Notes under the pieces: model-generated | Told to the model about the DNA's origin: nothing | What the model saw: the letters and a program-made list of their open reading frames with translations, nothing else | The model's database searches: none | Assembly (NCBI GenBank): GCA_049974865.1 | Contig: JBNGCX010000008.1 | Location: 1-64,000, forward strand | Direction of reading: 5' to 3' | Length of the DNA stretch: 64,000 bases | Source of the DNA: JAGSOU01 sp049974865 | Lineage (GTDB): Bacteria; Pseudomonadota; Alphaproteobacteria; Rhodobacterales; Rhodobacteraceae | Program-made: the position numbers and the translations under genes | Part shown: positions 40,547 through 49,938 of the stretch, one piece after another | Position numbering within the stretch: position 1 is the first letter of the stretch | Layout of the letters: every line of letters starts with the position of its first letter

Positions 40547-41492
40547 AGATGCCCTCGTCCTTGGGTGCCCGCAGGTTGCGCGCCAGCAGGTCCATCGCCG
40601 CCATGCGCACGGCGACGCCCATCTCCACCTGTTCCTGGATGACCGAACGGTTGATGTCGTCGGCGATCTCGCCGTCGATCTCCACGCCGCGGTTCATGGG
40701 GCCCGGGTGCATGACGATGGCGTCGGGCTTGGCGTGGGCCAGCTTCTCGGCGTCCAGCCCGTAGCGGTGGTAATATTCGCGCTCCGAGGGGATGAAGCCG
40801 CCGTCCATTCGCTCTTTCTGAAGGCGCAGCATCATCACCACGTCGACGTCCTTCAGCCCCTCCTTCATGTCATCATAGACCTCGACGCCGAACTCGGCGA
40901 TTCCGGCGGGCATCAGGGTCGGCGGGCCGACGAGGCGTACGCGGTTCTCCATCTTGCCCAGCAGCAGGATGTTCGACCGCGCCACGCGGCTGTGCGCGAT
41001 GTCGCCGCAGATGGCGATGTTCAGGCGGTGCAGCCGGCCCTTGGTCCGGCGGATGGTCAGCGCGTCCAGCAGCGCCTGGGTGGGATGCTCATGCCGGCCG
41101 TCGCCCGCGTTCAGCACCGCGCAGTTGACCTTTTGCGCCAGCAGGTCCACTGCGCCCGAATGCGGGTGGCGCACCACCAGCAGGTCCGGGTGCATCGCGT
41201 TCAGCGTAAGCGCCGTGTCGATCAGCGTCTCGCCCTTTTTGATCGAGCTCGCCTGCATCGCCATGTTCATCACGTCCGCGCCCAGCCGCTTGCCCGCCAG
41301 CTCGAAACTGGCCTGGGTGCGGGTGGAGGCCTCGAAGAACATGTTGATCTGGGTGAGGCCGGCCAGCGCGTCGGAATGCTTCACCGCGCGGCGGTTGAGG
41401 TCGACATACTGGTCGGCCAGGTCCAGCACCGTGGTGATTTCCTCGGGGTGGAGATGTTCGATCCCCAGCAGGTGTCGCGCGCGGAATGTCAT
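40539..41492 (-). CDS. pyrB: Aspartate carbamoyltransferase catalytic subunit
   Basis: PyrB (317 residues) makes carbamoyl aspartate in pyrimidine synthesis. The carbamoyl-phosphate site is FFEASTRTQASFE, with HEHPTQALLDAL, CGDIAHSRVARSN and MHPGPMNRGVEI also intact, so it should be active. No regulatory subunit gene (pyrI) is nearby. It heads the cluster pyrB / PH gene / frameshifted PH gene / pyrX / plsY, all overlapping. Confidence 0.96.
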   Translation of the reverse strand: MTFRARHLLGIEHLHPEEITTVLDLADQYVDLNRRAVKHSDALAGLTQINMFFEASTRTQASFELAGKRLGADVMNMAMQASSIKKGETLIDTALTLNAMHPDLLVVRHPHSGAVDLLAQKVNCAVLNAGDGRHEHPTQALLDALTIRRTKGRLHRLNIAICGDIAHSRVARSNILLLGKMENRVRLVGPPTLMPAGIAEFGVEVYDDMKEGLKDVDVVMMLRLQKERMDGGFIPSEREYYHRYGLDAEKLAHAKPDAIVMHPGPMNRGVEIDGEIADDINRSVIQEQVEMGVAVRMAAMDLLARNLRAPKDEGIYV

Positions 41493-41597
41493 TGGGGCCT
41501 CCGTCCGGGTTGCCCCGCTTATAGAAAGCGCGGGCGCGGGCGGCAAGCGACGGGATGGGCCATTTACCTTCGCCCCGCGCGGGCCTAGCTTTGGCGC

Positions 41598-42398
41598 ATG
41601 GAGATGGCCCTGGATTTTCACACCGCCAAGGCACTGCTGGAATGGCAGATCGAACTGGGCGCGGATGAGGCGATCGGCGAAGAGCCGATCGACCGCTACA
41701 CCGCGCCCAAGACCGAGCCTGCCGCACCCGCCGCGCCGCCGCGGGGCGCAGCGCCCGCCGCTGCGCCGGTGGCGGCCGTGCCGGAGGGGCCCGACCCGGT
41801 GGAAGAGGCCAAGGCGCTGGCCGGGGCCGCGCGTTCGCTCGACGAGTTGCAGGAGGCCTTGGCGGGGTTCGAGCATTGCGAGTTGAAGAAGGGCGCGCGC
41901 AACCTGGTCTTCGCCGACGGCAACCCGCGCGCCCGCGTCATGGTGATCGGCGAGGCGCCGGGCCGCGACGAGGACAGGCTGGGCAAGCCCTTCGTCGGGC
42001 GGGCAGGGCAGCTTCTGGACCGCATGTTTGCCGCGATCGGGCTGGACCGCGCCTCGCCCGATACCGAGTCTGCGCTTTACATAACCAACGTGCTGCCCTG
42101 GCGCCCGCCGCAGAACCGCGACCCGAGGCCCGAGGAGGTGGCAATGCTGCTGCCCTTCCTCGAACGCCACGTGGAGCTGGCGGACCCCGAGGTGCTGGTG
42201 CTGATGGGCAACCATTCCTGCCAGGCCCTGCTGGGGCGCAAGGGCATCACCCGGCTGCGCGGCAATTGGGCCGAGGCGCTGGGCAAGCCCGCGCTGCCGA
42301 TGTTCCACCCGGCCTATCTGCTGCGCAACCCGCATGCCAAGCGCGAGGCGTGGCATGACCTGTTGATGCTCCGGGCCAAGCTGAGAGAAACGGCATGA
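41598..42398 (+). CDS. Uracil-DNA glycosylase-superfamily protein, family 4-like without Fe-S ligands
   Basis: The 266-residue protein has an Ala/Pro-rich linker (about residues 37-65) and then a UDG domain: MVIGEAPGRDEDRLGKPFVGRAG, YITNVLPWRPPQNRDPRPEE and FHPAYLLRNPHAKREAW. These are family 4 motifs. However, of the four Fe-S cysteines of family 4 only one seems present (FEHCELK); the others are replaced, for example by Trp in LPWRPP and Leu in MLLPFL. Cluster-free relatives have been described in alphaproteobacteria (a Bradyrhizobium enzyme, from memory). It likely removes uracil from DNA. The next gene overlaps its stop (ATGA). Confidence 0.85.
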   Translation: MEMALDFHTAKALLEWQIELGADEAIGEEPIDRYTAPKTEPAAPAAPPRGAAPAAAPVAAVPEGPDPVEEAKALAGAARSLDELQEALAGFEHCELKKGARNLVFADGNPRARVMVIGEAPGRDEDRLGKPFVGRAGQLLDRMFAAIGLDRASPDTESALYITNVLPWRPPQNRDPRPEEVAMLLPFLERHVELADPEVLVLMGNHSCQALLGRKGITRLRGNWAEALGKPALPMFHPAYLLRNPHAKREAWHDLLMLRAKLRETA

Positions 42399-42994
42399 GG
42401 GTTCTCGCCTTTTCCGACCTGCATCATTCGCGCAGCCGGGCCGAGGCGCTGGTCGAGGCGGCGCGCGAGGCCGACCTGGTGATCGGTGCGGGGGATTTCT
42501 GCAACATGCGGCGCGACCTGGGGGCGGCGCTGGATCTGCTGGCCGGAATCGCCGCGCCGCTGGTGATGGTGCCGGGCAACGCGGAATCCGCCGATGAGCT
42601 GCGCGCGGCGGCACCCGCCAGCGCGCATGTGCTTCACGGGCAGGGCTGCGAGATCGGCGGGCTGCGGATCTTCGGGCTGGGCTACGCGGTGCCGGTGACG
42701 CCCTTGGGCAGCTGGTCCTGCGACCTGTCCGAGCAACAGGCGGGCGAGATGCTGGAGGCCTGCGCGGGCGCGGACATCCTAGTGACCCATTCGCCGCCGA
42801 AGGGCGTGGCGGACACGACGTCGAGCGGGCTGTCGGTGGGATCGACGGCGATCCGCGCGGCAATCGAGCGGCTGCAGCCGCCCTTGGCCCTTTGCGGCCA
42901 TGTCCATGACAGTTGGGGGCAGGAGGGTCAGATCGGCGCGACCCGGGTCGTCAATCTCGGCCCCAGGCCCAACTGGTTCGAGGTTTCGGCATGA
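42395..42994 (+). CDS. Calcineurin-like metallophosphoesterase
   Basis: The 199-residue protein has most phosphoesterase motifs: FSDLHHSRS (I), IGAGDFCNMR (II), VTHSPPKGV (IV) and CGHVHDSWG (V). Motif III reads VPGNAES where GNHE/D is usual, so the conserved His is missing. It could be a two-metal phosphodiesterase with altered chemistry. It is coupled at both ends by ATGA overlaps, to the uracil-DNA glycosylase gene upstream and the exporter gene downstream. Confidence 0.85.
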   Translation: MRVLAFSDLHHSRSRAEALVEAAREADLVIGAGDFCNMRRDLGAALDLLAGIAAPLVMVPGNAESADELRAAAPASAHVLHGQGCEIGGLRIFGLGYAVPVTPLGSWSCDLSEQQAGEMLEACAGADILVTHSPPKGVADTTSSGLSVGSTAIRAAIERLQPPLALCGHVHDSWGQEGQIGATRVVNLGPRPNWFEVSA

Positions 42995-43617
42995 CCCTGC
43001 TTGTCGATCCGGTCACGCTGCTGGCCTTCATCCCTGCCGCGTTGGCGCTGAACCTGACGCCCGGGGCGGACATGATGTTCTGCGTGGGGCAGGGGTTGAA
43101 GAGCGGGCCGCGCGCCGCGCTGGCGGCCGATCTGGGCATCGCCCTTGGCGGCATGGTGCATGTGGCGCTGGCCGGTCTGGGGCTGGGCGCGCTGGTGGCG
43201 GCGCATCCCGGCCTGTTCGACCTGATCCGTTGGATCGGCGTGGCCTATCTGCTGTGGCTGGCGGCGCAGGCGCTGCGCAGCGGGGCGTTGCCCGCCGCCG
43301 CGCCGGCGGGCAGTTCCGCCCGCGCCTTCCGCGCCGCGCTGATCGTGAACCTAACCAACCCCAAGGTCATCCTGTTCGTGCTAGCCTTCATCCCGCAATT
43401 TGTCGACCCCGCCCGGCCGGTCCTGCCGCAGTTCCTGCTTTTCGGCCTCGTGCTGTCGCTGGGCGGGCTGCTGGTGAACGGGCTGGCCGGGGTCTTCGCC
43501 GGGGGCGTGGGGCGACGGCTGGTCGGCTCGCCCCGGCTGGCGCGGGGGCTGGGCTATGCCTCAGCCGGAATTTTCACCACGCTGGCCCTGCGGCTGGCCC
43601 TGATGGAGCGTTCGTGA
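42991..43617 (+). CDS. LysE-family amino-acid exporter
   Basis: The 208-residue membrane protein carries the LysE/RhtB N-terminal signature LNLTPGADMMFCVGQGLKSGPRAALAADLGIALG and the mid-protein ALIVNLTNPKVILFVLAFIPQFV. About six helices fit the family. It probably exports an amino acid or a related compound; the substrate cannot be read from sequence. Its stop shares a base with the moaB ATG (TGATG). Confidence 0.9.
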   Translation: MTLLVDPVTLLAFIPAALALNLTPGADMMFCVGQGLKSGPRAALAADLGIALGGMVHVALAGLGLGALVAAHPGLFDLIRWIGVAYLLWLAAQALRSGALPAAAPAGSSARAFRAALIVNLTNPKVILFVLAFIPQFVDPARPVLPQFLLFGLVLSLGGLLVNGLAGVFAGGVGRRLVGSPRLARGLGYASAGIFTTLALRLALMERS

Positions 43618-44159
43618 TGTCGCGTATCGACGAGAGCAAGGAATTCATCCCCGTCCGCATCGCCGTGCTGACGGTTTCCGACACCCGCGGGCTGGACGAG
43701 GACCGCTCGGGCCAGACCCTGGTCGAGCGGATCGAGGCCGCGGGTCACATCCTGGCCGACCGCAAGATCCTGCGCGACGAGCGCGCCGAGATCGCCGGTC
43801 AGTTGCGCGACTGGTGTGCGAACCCCGAGATCGACGTGATCATCTCCACCGGCGGCACCGGGCTGACGGGCCGGGACGTGACGGTCGAGGCGCATCGCGA
43901 TGTCTATGAAAAGGAGATCGACGCCTTCGGTACGGTCTTTACCATGGTCTCCTTTCAGAAGATTGGCACCTCGGCGGTGCAGTCGCGGGCCACGGGGGGC
44001 GTGGCCAATGGCACTTACCTCTTCGCGCTGCCGGGCAGCACCGGCGCCTGCAAGGATGCCTGGGACGAGATCCTGCGCTGGCAACTCGATTACCGGCACC
44101 GGCCCTGCAATTTCGTCGAGATTTTCCCGCGGCTGGACGAACACAAGCGACGGAAATGA
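43617..44159 (+). CDS. moaB: Molybdenum cofactor biosynthesis protein B
   Basis: MoaB (180 residues) is a MogA/MoaB-type molybdopterin-binding protein. VLTVSDTRGLDEDRSGQTLVERIEAAGH and IISTGGTGLTGRDVTVEA form the adenylyl/molybdopterin site, and ALPGSTGACKDAWDEIL closes the fold. It is separate from moaD-moaE at 30.7 kb. It ends a four-gene overlapping run and is followed by a hairpin at 44190-44209. Confidence 0.93.
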   Translation: MSRIDESKEFIPVRIAVLTVSDTRGLDEDRSGQTLVERIEAAGHILADRKILRDERAEIAGQLRDWCANPEIDVIISTGGTGLTGRDVTVEAHRDVYEKEIDAFGTVFTMVSFQKIGTSAVQSRATGGVANGTYLFALPGSTGACKDAWDEILRWQLDYRHRPCNFVEIFPRLDEHKRRK

Positions 44160-44189
44160 TCCGACCCTGCGTATAACGGGCGCACTTGG

Positions 44190-44209
44190 AGCGCCGCCCG
44201 CGCGGCGCT
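44190..44209 (+). terminator. Hairpin after moaB
   Basis: AGCGCCGC-CCGC-GCGGCGCT is a perfect 8-bp stem with a 4-base loop, 31 bases after moaB. The sequence after it (ATCTGTTG) is only partly T-rich, so termination is plausible but not certain. Confidence 0.5.
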
Positions 44210-44260
44210 ATCTGTTGTAGGTCTGATTTTTTCGCATACCCGCCGGGAAGGATACCGCAC

Positions 44261-45721
44261 ATGCGATTCTTGCGCCGCAGCCTGATGGGGCTGTTCCTGC
44301 TGGCCGTGACCCTTGGCCTGCTGAGCTATGCGGGCCAATCGGTCTATTCCGCCCTGCAGGAGCGCTGGGCCAAGGAAACCAGCCCCCGCCCCGCGCGCGA
44401 GCGTGTCTTTGCCGTCAACGTGGTCCAGGTGCAGCCGCAGACGGTGACGCCCGTGCTGACCGCCTTCGGCGAGCTGCGCAGCCGGCGGGCGCTGGACCTG
44501 CGCGCGCGCGCCTCCGGCCCGGTGGTGGAACTGCACCCGAATTTCGAAGAGGGCGGCCGGGTGGAGGCGGGGGAGCTGCTGTTCCGCGTCGACCCGCACG
44601 CGGCGCAGTCGGCGCTGGATGTCACCCGCACCGACCTAGCCGAGGCCGAGTCCGAGCTGCGCGACGCCACCACCGCGCTGGGGCTGGCCGAGGATGAACT
44701 GGCGGTCTCGCAGGACCAGGCCGCGCTGCGCGCGCAGGCGCTGGAGCGGCAGAAGAACCTGCTGGAGCGCGGTTTTGGCAGCGATGCGGCGGTGGAAACG
44801 GCGGCCCTTGCCGAGGCCGCCGCGCAGCAGGCCGTGGTGGCGCGCCGCCAGGCGCTGGCCGCCGCGCAGAGCCGCGTGGCACAGGCCCGCACCGGGCTGG
44901 AGCGGCGCAAGATCGCGGTCTCCGAGGCCGAGCGAGACCTGGCCGACACCGCCGTCTATGCTGCCTTCCCAGGCACGCTCAGCGATGTCAGCCTCGTCGA
45001 GGGCGGGCTGGTTGCCAATAACGAGCAGGTGGCGCGGCTGATCGATCCCGACGACCTGGAGGTGTCGTTCCGCGTCTCTACCACCCAATATTCCCGGCTG
45101 CTAGACGACAGCGGCGCCCTGACCGCGGCGCCGCTGACCGTCACGCTGGACGTGTTCGGCGCGGCGCTGACGGCCGAGGGCCGCCTAACGCGCGAAAGCG
45201 CGGCGGTAGGCGAGGGGCAGACGGGGCGGCTGCTGTTCGCGCGGCTGGAACGGGCCAAGGGCTTCCGCCCCGGCGATTTCGTGACCGTGACCATCGAGGA
45301 GCCTGAACTGCACGATGTCGCGGTGCTGCCCGCGGCGGCGGTGGATGCGGCGGGCACAGTGCTTGTCGTCGGCGAGGACGACCGGCTGGAACTGGCCAAG
45401 GTTGAACTGCTGCGCCGGCAGGGCGACGACGTGATCCTGCACGCCCCGGCGATTTTCGGGCGCATGGTGGTGGCCGAGCGCTCGCCGGTGCTGGGCGCGG
45501 GCATCAAGGTGCGCCCGATCAGCCCGCAGGCCGCGGCCGGGGCGCCCGAGGAGCCGGACATGGTGGAACTCAGCCCCGAGCGCCGCGCCGCGATGATCGC
45601 ATTCATCGAGGGCAACCAGTTCATGCCCGAGGAGGCCAAGAAGCGGGTGCTGAGCCAGCTTGCGCGGGACAGGGTGCCCGCCCGCATGGTCGAGCGCATC
45701 GAAAGCCGGATGGGGGGCTGA
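44261..45721 (+). CDS. RND efflux periplasmic adaptor (membrane fusion protein)
   Basis: The 486-residue protein has an N-terminal anchor (LMGLFLLAVTLGLLSYAG), a lipoyl/biotinyl-like half-motif (GELRSRRALDLRARASGPVVELHP), a long coiled coil (about residues 120-225) and a beta-barrel region ending ERSPVLGAGIKVRPISP. The C-terminal tail (MIAFIEGNQFMPEEAKKRVLSQLA) is an unusual helical addition. GGGAAGGA precedes the ATG. It pairs with the RND pump gene that starts four bases later. Confidence 0.9.
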   Translation: MRFLRRSLMGLFLLAVTLGLLSYAGQSVYSALQERWAKETSPRPARERVFAVNVVQVQPQTVTPVLTAFGELRSRRALDLRARASGPVVELHPNFEEGGRVEAGELLFRVDPHAAQSALDVTRTDLAEAESELRDATTALGLAEDELAVSQDQAALRAQALERQKNLLERGFGSDAAVETAALAEAAAQQAVVARRQALAAAQSRVAQARTGLERRKIAVSEAERDLADTAVYAAFPGTLSDVSLVEGGLVANNEQVARLIDPDDLEVSFRVSTTQYSRLLDDSGALTAAPLTVTLDVFGAALTAEGRLTRESAAVGEGQTGRLLFARLERAKGFRPGDFVTVTIEEPELHDVAVLPAAAVDAAGTVLVVGEDDRLELAKVELLRRQGDDVILHAPAIFGRMVVAERSPVLGAGIKVRPISPQAAAGAPEEPDMVELSPERRAAMIAFIEGNQFMPEEAKKRVLSQLARDRVPARMVERIESRMGG

Positions 45722-45724
45722 TCC

Positions 45725-48700
45725 ATGACTCCGCGTATCCCCGGCGCGGCCGGCGGGCTGCTGTCCTACTTCACCCGGCACGGCACGGCGGCGAACCTGC
45801 TGCTGGTCGTGCTCATCGTGCTGGGGCTGAGCGCCATGCCCCGGATGCGGGCGCAGTTCTTCCCAGATGTCATCATTGAGAATGTCAGCGTTTCCGTGGC
45901 CTGGGACGGCGCCGGCGCCGAGGACGTAGATGCCGGGATCGTGCAGGTGCTGGAGCCCGCCCTGCTGGCGGTCGAAGGGGTCGAGGAGACCTCGTCGCGC
46001 TCCACCGAGGGGCGGGCGAGCATCACGCTGGATTTCGAGCCGGGCTGGGACATGGCCCGGGCCGCCGATGACGTGCAGGCCGCGGTCGACGCCGTCACCA
46101 CCCTGCCCGAGGAGGCCGAGGACCCGTCGGTGCGCCGCGGCGTCTGGCGCGACCGGGTGACCGACGTGGTGATCACCGGGCCGGTGGGGGTCGACCAGCT
46201 GGGCCGTTTCGCCGATGAATTCGTGGCCCGCCTTTTTGCCGCCGGGGTGACCCGCACCACCATCCGGGGCCTCGCCGCACCCGAGACCATCGTCGAGGTT
46301 CCGGTCTCGGAGCTGATCCGCTATGACGTGAGCATGGCCCAGATCGCCGAGGCCATCGCCGCCGAGGCCGAGACCGATCCGGCGGGCGATGTGGGCGGCG
46401 GCAATGCCCGCGTGCGCACCGGCGTGGCCAAGCGCAGCGCCGAGGAGATCGCGCAGGTCGTCCTGCGCTCCAACCCCGACGGCTCCACCCTCAGCATCGG
46501 CGACGTGGCACGGGTGCGGGTGGAGGGCGCCGACCGCAAGCGCGCCTATTTCGTGGCCGAGCACCCGGCGATCTCGATCCGCGTGGATCGCTCCGACCAG
46601 GGCGACGCCATTGCCATCCAGGGCAAGGTGCAGGAGGTGGCGGACGACCTGGCCCTCACCCTGCCGACGGATGTGCGCGTCGACCTGATCCGCACCCGGG
46701 CCGAGGCGATCACGGGCCGCCTGAACATCCTGCTGGACAATGGCATGATGGGGCTGGCGCTGGTGGTGGGGCTGCTGTTCCTGTTCCTCAACGCGCGCAC
46801 CGCCTTCTGGGTGGCCGCGGGCATTCCCGTGGCCATGCTCAGCGCGATCGCGCTGATGTATCTGGCAGGACTGACCATCAACATGATCTCGCTTTTCGCG
46901 CTGATCATCACGCTGGGCGTGGTGGTGGACGACGCCATCGTGGTGGGCGAGCACGCCGATTTCCGTGCCCGGCGGCTGGGCGAGGGGCCGGTGGAGGCCG
47001 CCGAGAACGCCGCCCGCCGCATGGCCGCGCCGGTGTTCTCGGCCACCATCACCACGGCGATCGCCTTCTTCGGGCTGACCGCCATCGAGGGGCGGTTCGG
47101 CGACCTGATCTCGGACATCCCCTTCACCGTGATCGTGGTGCTGCTGGCCTCGCTTGTGGAATGCTTCCTGATCCTGCCCAACCACATGAGCCACGCGTTG
47201 GCCCATTCGGCCAAGCAGCACTGGTACGACCTGCCCTCGCGGGTGGTGAACCGCGGCTTCGGATGGGTGCGCCGGGTGATCTTTCGCCGGCTGATGGCGG
47301 GGGTGATCTGGGCGCGCTACCCGGTGCTGGGGATGGCGCTGGTGGTGTTGGCCAGTCAGGTGACGCTGTTGGTGCGGGGCGATGTGCAATGGCGCTTTTT
47401 CAACGCGCCGGAACGGGGCTCGGTCTCGGGCAACTTCGCGATGGCGCCGGGGGCCACGCGCGCCGACACGCTGGCCATGATGCGCGAGATGCAGCGCGCG
47501 ACCGAAGCCGTCGCCGCCCGCTACGAACAGCAATACGGCACCAACCCGCTGGATTACGTTCTGGCCGAGGTGGGCGGCAACACCGGCCGCGGCCTGTCGG
47601 GTGTGGAGACCAAGGACACCGACCTGCTGGGCTCTATCGCGATCGAGTTGATCGACGCCGACCTGCGGCCTTATTCCTCGTTCCAGTTCGTGGGGGAACT
47701 GCAGGACGAGGTGCGCCAGCACCCGCTGGCCGACGTGGTCAGCTTCCGCGGCTGGCGCTCGGGCCCCGGCGGCGATGCGTTGGACGTGCAGTTCTACGGC
47801 GCCAGCGCCGATACCCTGAAAGGGGCGGCCGAGGCGCTGAAAACCGCGCTGCTGCAATTTCCCGAGGTCTCGGCCGTCGAGGACAGCCTTGCCTATGGCA
47901 AGGAAGAGTTGATCCTCGACCTCACCCCGCAGGGTTCGGCGCTGGGCTTCACCATCGACGGGCTGGGCCGGGTGCTGCGCAACCGGCTGAACGGGATCGA
48001 GGCCGCGACCTACCCCGAGGGGCCGCGCAGTGCCACCATCCGGGTGGAGTTGCCCGAAGGCGAACTGACCGCTGATTTCCTGGACAGGACGTTGCTGCGT
48101 TCCGCCTCGGGCGAATACCTGCCGCTGGCCGATATCGTGACCGTCGAGCGCCGCGCGGGCTTCTCTTCCGTGCAGCGCGAGAACGGGCTGCGGGTGGTTT
48201 CGGTCACCGGCGACATTTCCGAGGACGACCCGGCGCGCGCCGAGGAGATCATGCAGCGCCTGCAGGATGATATCCTGCCGAAGATCGAGAGCGAAAAAGG
48301 CGTGGCCTGGCGCCTGGCCGGGCTGGCTGAGCAGGAGAACGAATTTCTGAGCGACGCTCTGCTGGGCTTTGCGCTGTGCCTGCTGGGAATCTACCTGACG
48401 CTGGCCTGGATCTTCTCCAGCTGGGTGCGGCCGCTGGTGGTGATGGCGATCATCCCCTTCGGCCTGGTCGGCACGATCTATGGCCACGCGCTGTGGGACG
48501 TGCCTTTGTCGATGTTCACGGTGGTGGGGCTGATCGGGATGACCGGGATCATCATCAACGATTCGATCGTGCTGGTGAGCACGGTGGACGAATACGCCCA
48601 GAACCGCGGCCTGGTGCCCGCGATCATCGACGGGGCGGCCGACCGGCTGCGCCCGGTGCTGCTGACCACGCTGACCACTGTGCTGGGGCTGTCGCCGCTG

Positions 48701-49129
48701 CTCTATGAAAGCTCGCAGCAGGCGCAGTTCCTGAAGCCCACGGTGATCACGCTGGTCTACGGGCTGGGCTTCGGCATGGTGCTGGTGCTGCTGGTGGTGC
48801 CGGCGCTGCTGGGGATGCAGCAGGACATTCAGCGCCAAATTCAGGCCGCCCGCCGCGCGTTGCGCGCCTCGGGCCGGGCGCGGGGTCTGGCCGCGGCGAC
48901 GGGGCTGGCGGGGCTGGGCGTGCTGGCGGTCTTCGCCGCCACGCTGGGCCACGCGATCTATGCCGGCGCGCTGCCGGCGCTCCTGGTGAAGGCGATCCCC
49001 ATGCTGGGGGGGCTGCCGGTCATGGCGGCGGCGCTGGCGCTGTTCCTGGCCGGGGTGGCCGCGGTGTTGCTGGTGATTTACCTGCTGGCGGCCCTGGGCT
49101 TCGCGTTGGGGCGGCGGCGGGCGGCCTAG
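45725..49129 (+). CDS. RND efflux transporter, inner-membrane pump
   Basis: The 1134-residue pump has the RND layout: TM1 (ANLLLVVLIVLGLSAMP), a large periplasmic domain, TM2-6 with GVVVDDAIVVGEHADF in TM4, a second periplasmic domain and TM8-12 (GLIGMTGIIINDSIVLVSTVDEYA). It extends past the usual end with two more hydrophobic segments (about residues 1060-1125). The Asp pair in TM4 indicates proton coupling. No outer-membrane factor gene follows. The exported substrate is unknown. Confidence 0.93.
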   Translation: MTPRIPGAAGGLLSYFTRHGTAANLLLVVLIVLGLSAMPRMRAQFFPDVIIENVSVSVAWDGAGAEDVDAGIVQVLEPALLAVEGVEETSSRSTEGRASITLDFEPGWDMARAADDVQAAVDAVTTLPEEAEDPSVRRGVWRDRVTDVVITGPVGVDQLGRFADEFVARLFAAGVTRTTIRGLAAPETIVEVPVSELIRYDVSMAQIAEAIAAEAETDPAGDVGGGNARVRTGVAKRSAEEIAQVVLRSNPDGSTLSIGDVARVRVEGADRKRAYFVAEHPAISIRVDRSDQGDAIAIQGKVQEVADDLALTLPTDVRVDLIRTRAEAITGRLNILLDNGMMGLALVVGLLFLFLNARTAFWVAAGIPVAMLSAIALMYLAGLTINMISLFALIITLGVVVDDAIVVGEHADFRARRLGEGPVEAAENAARRMAAPVFSATITTAIAFFGLTAIEGRFGDLISDIPFTVIVVLLASLVECFLILPNHMSHALAHSAKQHWYDLPSRVVNRGFGWVRRVIFRRLMAGVIWARYPVLGMALVVLASQVTLLVRGDVQWRFFNAPERGSVSGNFAMAPGATRADTLAMMREMQRATEAVAARYEQQYGTNPLDYVLAEVGGNTGRGLSGVETKDTDLLGSIAIELIDADLRPYSSFQFVGELQDEVRQHPLADVVSFRGWRSGPGGDALDVQFYGASADTLKGAAEALKTALLQFPEVSAVEDSLAYGKEELILDLTPQGSALGFTIDGLGRVLRNRLNGIEAATYPEGPRSATIRVELPEGELTADFLDRTLLRSASGEYLPLADIVTVERRAGFSSVQRENGLRVVSVTGDISEDDPARAEEIMQRLQDDILPKIESEKGVAWRLAGLAEQENEFLSDALLGFALCLLGIYLTLAWIFSSWVRPLVVMAIIPFGLVGTIYGHALWDVPLSMFTVVGLIGMTGIIINDSIVLVSTVDEYAQNRGLVPAIIDGAADRLRPVLLTTLTTVLGLSPLLYESSQQAQFLKPTVITLVYGLGFGMVLVLLVVPALLGMQQDIQRQIQAARRALRASGRARGLAAATGLAGLGVLAVFAATLGHAIYAGALPALLVKAIPMLGGLPVMAAALALFLAGVAAVLLVIYLLAALGFALGRRRAA

Positions 49130-49938
49130 CGCCCCTCGCAGCCGCGGATATCCACCGCATTCCGCCCCGCCAGCAGCGTGAAGCGCACCGACGAGCGGTC
49201 GAGCGCGAAGGGCGCGGCGGTCTCCGGCACCAGGTCGGCCACGGCGACCAGGCGGTCGCCCTGCCGGGCGACCTGCGGCTCCGACACCCAGATCGAGGGA
49301 TCGCGCAGTTCGACCACGGCGACCTCCTTGCCCCCCATCGGGGGCAGGGGGATCTCGGCGGTCAGGCGCAGACCGTCGGAAATCGGCTCCACCGCGCAGG
49401 TGACGCGCCCCACGCCGGCCTGCGCCGCGCTCATCGGGCGGGCGGCCAGGGCGGCGCGGATCGGTTCGGGGTTCGGGCGGGCCGGCAGCTCGGCGTTCAG
49501 TTCCAGCGACATCGGCATGCAGATGTCGTGGCAGACGCCCAGTTCCATGCGCCCCTGAAGAATGATCGGCCTGCCGGGGGCGCCGGGGGTCAACTCCAGC
49601 GGCAGCACCACCTCGTTCTCGTACGCGATGGTGCGCATGCCGTTCTGCTCGAACACCTTGGGACGCGGCCAGTAGGTAGCGACCGCTTTCATGTTGCGCG
49701 AGGCCGACCAGTCGAATTGCGGCGGGATGCCCGCGTCGCCCGGCGCGCGCCAATAGGTCTTCCAACCCGGGGCGAGGGTCAGGCGCAGCCCGGCCATCTG
49801 GGTGCCGCGCTCGGTTTCCCAGCCGGGCAGGATCTCGGCCTGGATGATGGTCTCGGCGGGCGGCTGGGCGGAGGCCGGGAGGGCGCCCGCGACCAGCCCG
49901 ACGGCGGCGATAAGGGAGGAAACAACCTGTCTGATCAT
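49126..49938 (-). CDS. Exported DsbD N-terminal-domain protein
   Basis: The protein (270 residues from the ATG at 49938) has a signal peptide (SLIAAVGLVAGALPASAQ) and a domain like the periplasmic alpha domain of DsbD/ScsB: GWETERGTQMAGLRLTLAPGWKTYWRAPGDAG, LELTPGAPGRPI and GVCHDICMPMSLEL with the Cys pair. The membrane and thioredoxin domains of full DsbD are absent. It may shuttle reducing equivalents or act as a partner of a separate CcdA-type protein. Its 3' end overlaps that of the RND pump by four bases. An alternative start at 49956 adds six residues. Confidence 0.8.
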   Translation of the reverse strand: MIRQVVSSLIAAVGLVAGALPASAQPPAETIIQAEILPGWETERGTQMAGLRLTLAPGWKTYWRAPGDAGIPPQFDWSASRNMKAVATYWPRPKVFEQNGMRTIAYENEVVLPLELTPGAPGRPIILQGRMELGVCHDICMPMSLELNAELPARPNPEPIRAALAARPMSAAQAGVGRVTCAVEPISDGLRLTAEIPLPPMGGKEVAVVELRDPSIWVSEPQVARQGDRLVAVADLVPETAAPFALDRSSVRFTLLAGRNAVDIRGCEGR

